A stretch of DNA of 64,000 nucleotides from Agarophyton chilense. Its lineage: Eukaryota > Rhodophyta > Florideophyceae > Gracilariales > Gracilariaceae. The DNA lies in contig JARGXX010000068.1 of NCBI GenBank assembly GCA_030374765.1, positions 4,588,001-4,652,000 on the forward strand, read 5' to 3'. Within the stretch, counting starts at the first letter, position 1; the number at the start of each line of letters is the position of its first letter. The notes under the pieces are model-generated. The model saw only the letters and a list, made by a program, of their open reading frames with translations, had not been told where the DNA came from and ran no database searches. This document shows, one piece after another, positions 12,202-20,899 of the stretch. Position numbers and translations under genes: made by a program.

Positions 12202-15200
12202 CGAGGCGCTCCAGCTTCGCTCCCCAGCTGTGACTATCCTTTCAAGGAGAACGGCTGACACCGACGTTAACTCGGGATACTTTAGTGTCCTCCGTCGCCC
12301 GTGGATACGGTCCCGTAATCTCCGTATTCCGGATCGAGTTATGGTAATGGCCAAGCGGAATTATAAGGTATTCGCCGACTTCGGCCTGTCCAACCAGTTT
12401 ATGGTTCGTCAAATATCTGTCCTGGATACAGGAGCCGCTCCTAACTTAATTCATGTTGAATTGTTACCCCCGCTGCTCCGGGTTCAAGTTCGTACCGGTA
12501 CACGTTTGGATATCGCCGATGCAAACAACAACCCGCTACGGACACTGGGTACAATTTCCCTCATGGTGAGGTTAGGCTCCTATCTCGTTCAACTAGAGTT
12601 TATTGTATGCAAGTCATTTGCAGCACCAGTCATACTGGGTTGTGACTTTTGCGACCGCTTCGTGGAAGCCATCCGTCCTCGAAATAGAACTGTGGAACTC
12701 GAAGACGGGTCTACGATCCCAATCGTTCGTAAACCCTTACAGGGAGCAGCGCGAACACGCGTTCCTCTCCCTGTCGCGCAGGAGTCCGTGAAGAAGGACC
12801 CGGTGTCTACACGGGTAAAGGTTGCGAAGTCAGTGGCTATCCCGCCAGAAACCCAGGTTTGGGTCACAGTTGTTACCAAACAAATTGGTGTGCATGTGGT
12901 ACAACCGAACCCGTCTCTGTATACGCGGCGTCAACTCGCCCTTGCGAATGGGGTTGTCTCCGTGGAACCGGATAAACCTTTCAAGGTTTTGGTAGCCAAC
13001 TTTGGAAAGACAACGCAGCATTTGGTCAAACATCAGATCCTGGGTTCTGTTCTTCCACACCCACATGCGGTCGTACCTACAAAGATCTCTATCGCAGAGG
13101 TCCTTGGTGTGGCGGACCCTAAGGAGGGGGAGGACACTGCCGAAATCGCGGAAGACGGTGAGCATACGACTGCAGCTCCACACACTGAACACTTTAAACC
13201 TCAGAAGGTTACGGCCCCTATCACTGGAGCAGACCAGACGGATCCTGTTCAGGAATTGGAGAAATGGGATCTCAACCATGTACCCGCATCTCATCGGGAG
13301 AAGCTGAGGCACATGCTTTGTGAATTTACCCCCATTTGGGATGGTTCCCTTGGAACTATTGGGATTACAGAACACCGCATCGACTTGTTATCGAACACTC
13401 GGCCTATTGCCCAACACCCTTACAGGGCTGGACCGAAAGCTGGGGAAGAGGAGAAATCTCCGGTGGAGAAGATGCTTAAAGCGGGCGTAATTGAACCTGC
13501 CCAGTCCGCTTGGGCCTCACCAGTGGTGTTAGTTCCAAAACCGGATGGATCGTGGCGTTTCTGCATCGATTACAGACGCCTGAACGAGGTAACCATTAAG
13601 GATGTGTACCCGATCCCTCGGATGGACGAATACATCGACTCCCTTGGGAGCGCTACTGTTTTCTCTACCCTCGACACCAATTCGGGCTACTGGCAAGTCC
13701 CTATTAGGGAGGAAGATCGAGACAAAACGGCTTTCGTGTGTCATCAAGGACTTTTCCGATTCCGGAGGATGCCTTTTGGGTTGACAAATGCCCCCGCAAC
13801 GTTTCAACGGGCGATAGACATTCTGTTGGCTCCCTTCAAGTGGAGGACGTGTCTAGTGTATTTAGACGACATTATTGTCTTCTCCAACAACCTGGATGAC
13901 CACCTCGAACACGTCAGGGACGTAATGAAGATACTCCGCGACGCGGGAATCACCTTGAAACTCAAGAAGTGCGAGTTTTTCACCGATTCGGTTAAGTATC
14001 TGGGTCATATCATCCGTCCCGGACAGCTTTCAATCGATGAAGTACGAGTGAAATCCTTGAAGGAAGCAAAATACCCGAAAACTCAAACGAAGTTGCGATC
14101 CTTCTTAGGTCTGTGTAACGTGTATCGCCGATTCGTCCCGAACTTTGCGGATATTGCCACCCCCCTCAACAGGCTCCTGACGAAGGGACAACCAGTTGAA
14201 CTGGAACCTTTTGGCGACGCGGAAGCGTCTGCCTTCACGGCACTGGTGAATGCCGTAACATCACCGCCAATCTTGGCTCTACCCAATCCTGGGCTCCCTT
14301 ACGAAGTGAACACCGATGCTAGTGCAAACCAAGTAGGGTGTGCACTGTTCCAATCCTCTGAGGATGGTGAACGTCACCCTATTGGGTACTGGTCACGTTC
14401 CCTGAATGTCCATGAAAGGAACTACTCGGTCTCCGAGAAAGAATGTTTAGCCGTTGTGTGGGCCTTAGCCACACTTCGCCCCTATCTGATGGGTACTCGT
14501 TTCAAAGTCCATACGGACCACGCATGCTTGCGTTGGCTCCTGGAGATCTCCGAACCCTCGGGCCGCCTTATGCGCTGGCGTCTCCGACTGTCGGAATTCG
14601 ACTTTGAGATCCTATACAAGAAAGGGAAGCTGAACACTCAGGCTGATGCACTATCCCGCTTGGGAACCACAGCGGAAACGGAACCCTACGAGGACGATGA
14701 CATCCCATGCTGTATGGTATCGGACCTCGAGGGAGGAGCTCAACCGCTGACGGATGATGTTTGTGACGGTATACTCGTCAACGAGAGTCTGGATTCGCCG
14801 ACCGGCTCTTTTATACCTATCTCTCCAGAGGAGATGATACGCGAGCAACAGCTCGACCCATTCTGTACACGGATTCGGGCTCGCCTCAACGGAGGATTTC
14901 AGTTACCTTTCGAGGACGACGATCAGGGTTACCTAATCAGGACCGTTGGACCTCGCCCGAAAATAGTGGTGCCGCACACCCTACAACAGAGGGTATTACA
15001 CCTCACTCACTATGTGAAGGTTGGCGCCCACCCCAGGGGAAGAAAACTGTACCTCACGTTGAGAAGGGACTTTTACTGGCCGCCAATGGCATTCGATTGT
15101 TACGCCGTCAGACGGGCCTGCGCCAATTGCGCCAAGATTGACGTCAAGCTTCGGAAGCACTCTAAGAAGTTGACACTGTTCCCGGCACGGGCTGCACTCG

Positions 15201-15730
15201 AATTCGTGGCCATAGACATCCTAGGGGAGTTTATCAGGACGCCCCGAGGTCATCGGTATCTGCTTGTCATTTCTGACAGATTCTCTAAGCTAACGAGAAC
15301 TGTGCCGCTGAAGCGGATCACCGCCGCTACCGTCGCGCAAGCGTTCGTGACCCATTGGGTGTTCGTATATGGACCGCCGGTGCAGTTGTTATCCGACAAC
15401 GGAGGGCAATTCGCATCAAAGTTCTTTCAGGATGTATGTCGAATCCTTGATGTAAGGAATTTATTTGTTACTACGTATCACCCTCAGGGGAATGGCCAGG
15501 TGGAGAGGTTTAACCGCACGATACTCAACGCTTTGAGATCGTATGTTGCGGATCACCCCAAAAATTGGGACTTGTACACAGACGCTATCACGTATGCATA
15601 CAACACCCAGGTACATCGGGTTACATCGTTATCCCCATTCGAACTGGTACTGTCGAGGACACCGCCGCCGGTCGCCATCGAGGCTCAACCGACGCTGTCG
15701 ACGTACCCGTCACCGGGATTGTACCGATAA
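12149..15730 (+). CDS. pol polyprotein of element A: protease, reverse transcriptase, RNase H, integrase (fossil)
   Basis: A single open frame of about 1,190 residues. In order it shows an aspartic protease with LDTGAAPN (about residues 92-99), a reverse transcriptase with the YLDD box (about 571-574), and an RNase H of the gypsy type (TDAS near 720, ending at ALSRLG near 835). It then shows an integrase with an H..H..C..C zinc region (about 950-1,000) and a D, D, E core (about 1,021, 1,083 and 1,118, with SDNGGQF and NGQVERFNR). It would copy the element RNA and insert the cDNA. It begins at the recoding site after gag; the given start is the first codon past the gag stop, not an ATG. The frame is open throughout, suggesting recent activity. 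Confidence 0.93.
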   Translation: MGVSPAGGASSKPELKTPEALQLRSPAVTILSRRTADTDVNSGYFSVLRRPWIRSRNLRIPDRVMVMAKRNYKVFADFGLSNQFMVRQISVLDTGAAPNLIHVELLPPLLRVQVRTGTRLDIADANNNPLRTLGTISLMVRLGSYLVQLEFIVCKSFAAPVILGCDFCDRFVEAIRPRNRTVELEDGSTIPIVRKPLQGAARTRVPLPVAQESVKKDPVSTRVKVAKSVAIPPETQVWVTVVTKQIGVHVVQPNPSLYTRRQLALANGVVSVEPDKPFKVLVANFGKTTQHLVKHQILGSVLPHPHAVVPTKISIAEVLGVADPKEGEDTAEIAEDGEHTTAAPHTEHFKPQKVTAPITGADQTDPVQELEKWDLNHVPASHREKLRHMLCEFTPIWDGSLGTIGITEHRIDLLSNTRPIAQHPYRAGPKAGEEEKSPVEKMLKAGVIEPAQSAWASPVVLVPKPDGSWRFCIDYRRLNEVTIKDVYPIPRMDEYIDSLGSATVFSTLDTNSGYWQVPIREEDRDKTAFVCHQGLFRFRRMPFGLTNAPATFQRAIDILLAPFKWRTCLVYLDDIIVFSNNLDDHLEHVRDVMKILRDAGITLKLKKCEFFTDSVKYLGHIIRPGQLSIDEVRVKSLKEAKYPKTQTKLRSFLGLCNVYRRFVPNFADIATPLNRLLTKGQPVELEPFGDAEASAFTALVNAVTSPPILALPNPGLPYEVNTDASANQVGCALFQSSEDGERHPIGYWSRSLNVHERNYSVSEKECLAVVWALATLRPYLMGTRFKVHTDHACLRWLLEISEPSGRLMRWRLRLSEFDFEILYKKGKLNTQADALSRLGTTAETEPYEDDDIPCCMVSDLEGGAQPLTDDVCDGILVNESLDSPTGSFIPISPEEMIREQQLDPFCTRIRARLNGGFQLPFEDDDQGYLIRTVGPRPKIVVPHTLQQRVLHLTHYVKVGAHPRGRKLYLTLRRDFYWPPMAFDCYAVRRACANCAKIDVKLRKHSKKLTLFPARAALEFVAIDILGEFIRTPRGHRYLLVISDRFSKLTRTVPLKRITAATVAQAFVTHWVFVYGPPVQLLSDNGGQFASKFFQDVCRILDVRNLFVTTYHPQGNGQVERFNRTILNALRSYVADHPKNWDLYTDAITYAYNTQVHRVTSLSPFELVLSRTPPPVAIEAQPTLSTYPSPGLYR

Positions 15731-15754
15731 GCCTGGAAGGAGTGGCTTACGAAG

Positions 15755-16681
15755 ATGGTGCCGATAGCCCGGAAAGCAATGGACAAAGCTCAACGCGCCT
15801 ACAAGAAGGACTTTGACAATCGGGTTCGCAAACCTCTACCTCAGGTGGAGCCCGACGACTTCGTCTTCCTTCGAAAGGAATACTACAATCCTGAAAAGGA
15901 ACGTAGGCACAAGCTTTCGCCAATTGTGGACGGACCCTATCGGGTGGTTTCTGTAGACCCGCACACGGTGGTATTGGATATCACTAACCGCCACGAACGG
16001 ATCTCCAGGGACCGCATCACACGAGCGCCCAACCCAAATGTGGAAGTGGTGTCGGCACCAACGCCCTCCACAGGGGATGATTCAACGGAAGTTAACCCGT
16101 CAGGCGGAGATTCGAACACCCGCCTCGTTATACTTCGGCACTCGGAACGTGGTTTAACCGACCTACCGGAAACTTCGGATACTACCGAACCTGGGCCCGC
16201 TCCCTCAAGGGCCCAGTCAACGAACTCTTACAGAGTTACTCCCCCACCGGAGGTAATCAAGCCTCCTGGCTCTCCGCCTAAGGAGGGGGAGGAGGATTTA
16301 GTTCCTTCGCAGGACAATATTTCGGCGTCAGCCAGTCGCCCTAACGGGGAATCTAGTTCTCGCAGTGAGACGGCGAGCCCGACCGAGCCGGCGACAGAGA
16401 AGTCACAACCCCAGCGTATGGGTAGCGACATCACCGCCGACCCAGCCGAGCACGACGTCAGAAAAGATGACGAAAACCCGCCTAGGGAGAGTCGTGTGGA
16501 GAACTCCGCACCCGGAACGCCTACAGAGCCGACGATCACCCGCCGCCGCGGACGAGACACTGAGGTGTCGCACACTCAAACCCCGCTTTCTCGGGAACGA
16601 GCTATGTCAGCGGACCCGCACGGGGAAGATCTCGACGACGAGGTTGACCAAATTTGGCTCTCCGTTATGGAATGGGAATAG
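15755..16681 (+). CDS. Integrase C-terminal tail and acidic/Pro-Ser-rich linker of element A (fossil)
   Basis: About 308 residues. The first third resembles the C-terminal DNA-binding part of gypsy integrases, with a stretch rich in basic residues, then VEPDDFVFLRKEYY and a GPYRVV block (the GPY/F module). The remainder is low complexity, rich in Pro, Ser, Glu and Thr, without a recognised fold. Copy B has the same arrangement, 308 residues long. Confidence 0.7.
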   Translation: MVPIARKAMDKAQRAYKKDFDNRVRKPLPQVEPDDFVFLRKEYYNPEKERRHKLSPIVDGPYRVVSVDPHTVVLDITNRHERISRDRITRAPNPNVEVVSAPTPSTGDDSTEVNPSGGDSNTRLVILRHSERGLTDLPETSDTTEPGPAPSRAQSTNSYRVTPPPEVIKPPGSPPKEGEEDLVPSQDNISASASRPNGESSSRSETASPTEPATEKSQPQRMGSDITADPAEHDVRKDDENPPRESRVENSAPGTPTEPTITRRRGRDTEVSHTQTPLSRERAMSADPHGEDLDDEVDQIWLSVMEWE

Positions 16682-17180
16682 GAACTCCTATGGAGACACT
16701 GGAACCCTCAGGAATGGGAAAGAACTGAGTGAGACCCTTCGGGGACAGCTCAGGAGAGTGCTAGCGCGTGTCGAAAGCGCCACCTCACATCTGCTTGCGG
16801 AGTGGCAACCGGCGCCCGCGCATTTATGTGGCACACGTCGAATGGCACCCAGCCAATCAAAAGGCTGTGACGACCAACCGTCGCGCAAACCGCCTCCGTC
16901 GCACGGCGCGTTGCACAAGAGCAACCTTCGTCCCCGTAGCTCGGGTTGACGTTGAAGTCTTACCCCCATGAGATTGGAGACGCTACCGCGTCGCGGTTTC
17001 TCAATCGTCACGGAATCTAAGAACACCGTTGTTATCGGGAATATCTCAGCTTTAAGAAGAACCCAAGACTGGGCCGTTTTGACTCCGTAGACGGAAGTTA
17101 CAACGTAGCCCACAGGCCACTCGGCGCCGTTCGGACGAAGTACTGAGACCCGCTCGCAACACGGAAAAGAACCCATTGGG

Positions 17181-17471
17181 GTGTGTCTGGACCCTAAGTT
17201 GACACCCTCAAGAGAACTAGAGCGTTCCAAGATGGAAGAGAAGCCCGAAAAGGGAAAAGTGTACCCGCAGGAATTCGTTATCGATCGCATCGTGCGTCAC
17301 ATCTACACCCCCGAGGGAGAAGTCCGCTACCAAGTCCGATGGTACGGATTCTCGCCTGATGAGGATACAGTGGAACCCATTGAGCACCTTCCGAGGTCTA
17401 AGGTTTTATCCTATCACCGACGCGCTCGGGTAACCTTGCCTCCAAGTCTGGATCGTGCCCAAGTCGGGTAA
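17181..17471 (+). CDS. Chromodomain of element A (fossil)
   Basis: A 97-codon open frame with a chromodomain signature: VIDRIVRH..., a central RYQVRWYGF strand and an acidic helix DEDTVEPIEHL. In chromoviruses this module follows integrase and steers insertion by binding modified histones. Here it lies about 500 bp beyond the integrase tail, which is unusually far. The frame's first codons have no special support as a start. Confidence 0.8.
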   Translation: MCLDPKLTPSRELERSKMEEKPEKGKVYPQEFVIDRIVRHIYTPEGEVRYQVRWYGFSPDEDTVEPIEHLPRSKVLSYHRRARVTLPPSLDRAQVG

Positions 17472-17833
17472 GCCACCACGGGAACTGGTGTGGATGCGAC
17501 CTCGAAGTGAGGAAGATGTTAGACCTCTGAAGAGGAATTGAGGAGAGTATCCCGAAAAACACGTATTGAGAGGGAATGTCTACTGGCCCTCGGCCTAGCG
17601 CCGTTAACCGGGGAACACAACACCGGTTATCGGGACAGTTTATGATGAAAAAAGGAAAAGAAGACCCACGAAGTGGAGAAGAAGATTAAGAAGAAGATTG
17701 GATCCTAAGAAGGAATTAAGAAGATGAAGTAGAAGTTAAGATCCTAGGAAGGAAGAAGAAAAGAAGTTATGCAAATATCACAAGTTTACTATTGTCGCCA
17801 AGCTATGGACTCCACAATTGCCCGAAGGCGGAA

Positions 17834-19690
17834 CTACGGAAAGCCCGAGGAGGGACCCGCCCCACCGTTGGGATTCTGACCCTGATGGTACGCCGAGGCG
17901 AAAGCCAACATCTGGCTCACATCCGTCATACCCGGGGTAATCGGAATGCCTGCGTTCACGAGGCCTTGTCGCACACTATCCGCTTGCGGAGTGGCAACCG
18001 GCGCCTGCGCAAGGGTGTTTACGCCCCACCCGGGGGGAGCAGATGGACCGCCACCGGATGCATTCGCCGCCGCAGCTGAGGTCGTTCCCACTGGTTGGAA
18101 GGGTGCAGATGGCTCCACAGGGAGTACTCCACTAGGAGGTGGCATGTCGTTATCCAACGCTGGATCGTCCAGGTCTACTGGAGGCTCGTACTCGTAATCG
18201 TCGGTATAAATGAACCCCGTCGGGTGTCCCACCGGCATCGGTCGAGGCGAGTCAATCAGCGCCCGTGCTTGCGCCGCGCTGATGCGAACCCCTTCGAAGG
18301 GATTGTAATAGACCCAGTTACCGGAGCCCGGATCGTACCGGCCAGGAAACTTGTTTCGCGCGGATCCTTCCCATGCGGGCTGATTATCCACTGGAACTCG
18401 ATCCCATTGGGTGTTGTCGATGACGTCCAAGATTGGATACAGGTCCTGCACGTTGCTGGCCGAACCCAACGCTGAGACAAGGTCGATCTGACGCATGATG
18501 GTCCGTAGCATCGGAGGAATATACCAGATACGGAAATGGTCATGAGCATCCCAGAGGAGGTGCGCCGCTACGCGGGCTGCCCACTCGGCTGCAACGAGGG
18601 CCCTGTATCCAGAGTTCGGGTCGTGCATCAAACGAGACCCGATATAGTAGATGCATGGGGGCAGTTCAGCAAAGCACCCTCGGGGGACCTCGACCTTACT
18701 CCACCAAGCTGGAAGGAGCACGAATCGCCCAACCTTCGCCGTGTTACGGATACGCTCCAGTTCCACGTTAGGATACGGGACAAGGAACCCGAAACGGGAG
18801 CGCGAGCGGCGCTCGAAGCGCACGCGTCGATCGAACCCATATTGGGTAAACTGCCGTTGAAGGTACCTGAATTCAGCCCGAAGGATGGGACGACTCCATT
18901 GGAGCATATCTTCTCGGAGAGGAAAACCCGGTACGCGGAACTCGGCTTCGGGAAAGGCTGCCAGGTTATCCCCGTAGGAGACCTCACCGTACGTGTGGTA
19001 ATAGGCGACATCGAACCCGTACTCCGGGGGAACCAGATGGTCAAAGCGTGACCTCTCCAATCGCTGGTAGGCCAGAGCCGCCATCGCTGCGCGCGCCTTG
19101 TCCAGGGACTCCCCGCGACTGCGGTATAGATACTGAGGCTCTATGGCTACCCGCGCCCTCCAATCGGGAGAACGTACAACCTCAACAGGTAGGCCACCCG
19201 GCAATAAGCCGTCCTCCACGTAGGAGTCGATGAGCTCATCGTCGCGAACCGCTGTCGGATGGAACCACGGAGCGCGGGAATATATCACCGGATCGGTAAG
19301 GGGACTCCACCTTCGAAAGGATTCGTTTGAGATCCAACCTCTGGAGTTTCCTACCAAGGGCATCGCATGAGCGGAGTTCCACGCCACCGCGTTGATGTCC
19401 AAATCCTCCTGAGGATGTCGGTTGCCCGCCGAGGCGGAAGGTTCGGTACCTGAGGGAGCCGGATCCAAACCGGAGAAATATCCATCCTGCTGGGGAGCTT
19501 CGTTGTCCGCCGGCGCGGAGGCCGATGGCCCCGAGAGTGGGTTGAGGACGTATGGGCTCATTCCCTTGAGAGGGTTGGTTGAGACTGCTGTTGCGAGAAG
19601 TTGCTTATCGCCGGAAGTCGGAGGAGTAGGAGAAAGTTGTACCGATGTGCCGGTTTTATGGCGATCCCCAGAAGTGGTGAAGGACCCCAT
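17834..19690 (-). CDS. Long antisense ORF in gypsy element A, unknown function
   Basis: On the strand opposite gag-pol, between the chromodomain and the polypurine tract, is an open frame of 618 codons from its first ATG at 19,690. The frame is open a further 13 codons and more upstream, with no other ATG. The ends (about residues 1-110 and 490-618) are rich in Pro, Ser, Gly and Ala. The middle (about 115-480) is rich in Arg, Tyr, Phe and Trp, looks folded, and has repeated Tyr-Pro and Arg-Phe patterns. I see no signal peptide, membrane segment or known domain. Copy B carries the same frame at identical length with about 41 of 631 residues changed. It starts some 80 bp inside the 3' LTR and reads away from it, so a transcript would have to begin in that LTR. 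Antisense ORFs of unknown function are known in some plant gypsy elements. Confidence 0.7.
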   Translation of the reverse strand: MGSFTTSGDRHKTGTSVQLSPTPPTSGDKQLLATAVSTNPLKGMSPYVLNPLSGPSASAPADNEAPQQDGYFSGLDPAPSGTEPSASAGNRHPQEDLDINAVAWNSAHAMPLVGNSRGWISNESFRRWSPLTDPVIYSRAPWFHPTAVRDDELIDSYVEDGLLPGGLPVEVVRSPDWRARVAIEPQYLYRSRGESLDKARAAMAALAYQRLERSRFDHLVPPEYGFDVAYYHTYGEVSYGDNLAAFPEAEFRVPGFPLREDMLQWSRPILRAEFRYLQRQFTQYGFDRRVRFERRSRSRFGFLVPYPNVELERIRNTAKVGRFVLLPAWWSKVEVPRGCFAELPPCIYYIGSRLMHDPNSGYRALVAAEWAARVAAHLLWDAHDHFRIWYIPPMLRTIMRQIDLVSALGSASNVQDLYPILDVIDNTQWDRVPVDNQPAWEGSARNKFPGRYDPGSGNWVYYNPFEGVRISAAQARALIDSPRPMPVGHPTGFIYTDDYEYEPPVDLDDPALDNDMPPPSGVLPVEPSAPFQPVGTTSAAAANASGGGPSAPPGWGVNTLAQAPVATPQADSVRQGLVNAGIPITPGMTDVSQMLAFASAYHQGQNPNGGAGPSSGFP

Positions 19691-19758
19691 TGGGAGAGCA
19701 GTGTATATAGCGACCGGAAAGTTAGACACTCGCGGCTCGGAATGTTCTTCCTCGTCTT

Positions 19759-19771
19759 AAGGAGGGGGAGA
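19759..19771 (+). other. Polypurine tract of element A
   Basis: AAGGAGGGGGAGA ends directly at the first base of the right LTR, the position where plus-strand synthesis is primed. The same tract precedes the right LTR of copy B (54,016-54,028). Confidence 0.85.
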
Positions 19772-20685
19772 TGTAGAGCAACGCCCAGTTAGGGGATACT
19801 TGAAGATGAAACTCATAGAATGAGGATTGAACCCTCCGAGGGTTATGATTATGATCCCCTCTAAGGTGTGCTGAGGTGGCACTGTTTTCTGGTTAGAGTT
19901 CGCCTATAAGGGAAAATTCGGATGGCCCATGGTTGGATTGGCCCCGTGATACACGTGGCTTAATTTTGGCACCGATTTTCGGATATTTGTAGAACGTTGG
20001 ACTTTTGGGGCCTGACAGTTGGATCTCCACGTGTATGGCCCTGAGCAGGTGTGCACTACTGTAGATTTTAGTTAGTGGGCCCTACTTAGGGAGATGAGAT
20101 CTGACAGTCCGAAACTCAGAGTAAATGGTAATCAAGGTTGGTCTTCGATACCTTTAGAGGTTCTTCGTCGCCATCGTTTCGGCCTTACAACCCGGAACGG
20201 GCTCTGGTTAGCAACGCCTGCGTAGGGACACGACTCCACTTGGAGAGTGCCCACGTTTGGGTTCCGTGCAACCACCCCCTTGGGACCGCTCAGACGACCT
20301 GCGTGCACGATACCCCGTGGGGGTTCTGCTTACTTGTTGCGTGCTTTTTGTGTTTCCCTTCGAGGACAGGTTTTCGCCCCTGTATTGGGTTTCTTTTGTT
20401 GTTTCGCCCCTTTTCTGGTTCTCGGGTCCGGTGCCTGTTAGTGCCCGACCCTCGCCCCGTTTTTCCTCTTCGCCGGATTTTCCCCCATTCTTTGGGATAC
20501 CCATACCCATTCCCGATCCAACGGTTTCAACGCCTCACCTCCGTCGGTACTGCCGGAATCCTCCGTGGGAGTTACACCCCACACTACGGGTGGAACGGAG
20601 GGCTCTGTCTCTGAGTCTGCCTCCCCCAGGGAGCAAGGCTTCGAACACCTTGAGAGCACTTCCCGTCGCCGGGTTTTGCTCCACA
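19772..20685 (+). repeat. Right LTR of element A
   Basis: 914 bp, about 98.5% identical to the left LTR by eye. It is followed by CACAC, matching the five bases before the left LTR. Confidence 0.93.
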
Positions 20686-20899
20686 CACACCAGGAGACCT
20701 GTCGAGCTTGGAGAAACTGCCGGCAATGTGTAAGTGATTCTCCGGCCGGAGAGCAGCAGTGAAACTTCGGGACTGTCTGTATTCTCGTCGCATCTCTAGT
20801 TCGCCTCAGACGAAGGCAATCCCTCGAACGGCTTATCTGGTTGCAGTATATCTGTGACTCCTCGGGAGAGAGAGTAAAATTCGCTGCGATTGGGGTCGT

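Larger units (their letters stand above)
8974..20685 (+). mobile_element. Ty3/gypsy LTR retrotransposon copy A with chromodomain and antisense ORF
   Basis: An 11.7-kb element with two LTRs of 915 and 914 bp (8,974-9,888 and 19,772-20,685), both TGTAGAGC...CTCCACA. It is flanked by the 5-bp direct repeat CACAC (8,969-8,973 and 20,686-20,690). Order inside: primer-binding site, gag, pol (protease, reverse transcriptase, RNase H, integrase), integrase tail, chromodomain, a long reading frame on the opposite strand, polypurine tract. The gene order and the DTG, YLDD and HHCC/DDE motifs identify a chromovirus-like Ty3/gypsy element. The LTRs differ at roughly 14 sites (about 1.5% by eye), so it is fairly young. 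It looks near whole, with perhaps two or three breaks. Copy B shares the same overall layout, so some of this may be the family's normal organisation. It sits next to a CACTA-type transposase remnant. Confidence 0.93.
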
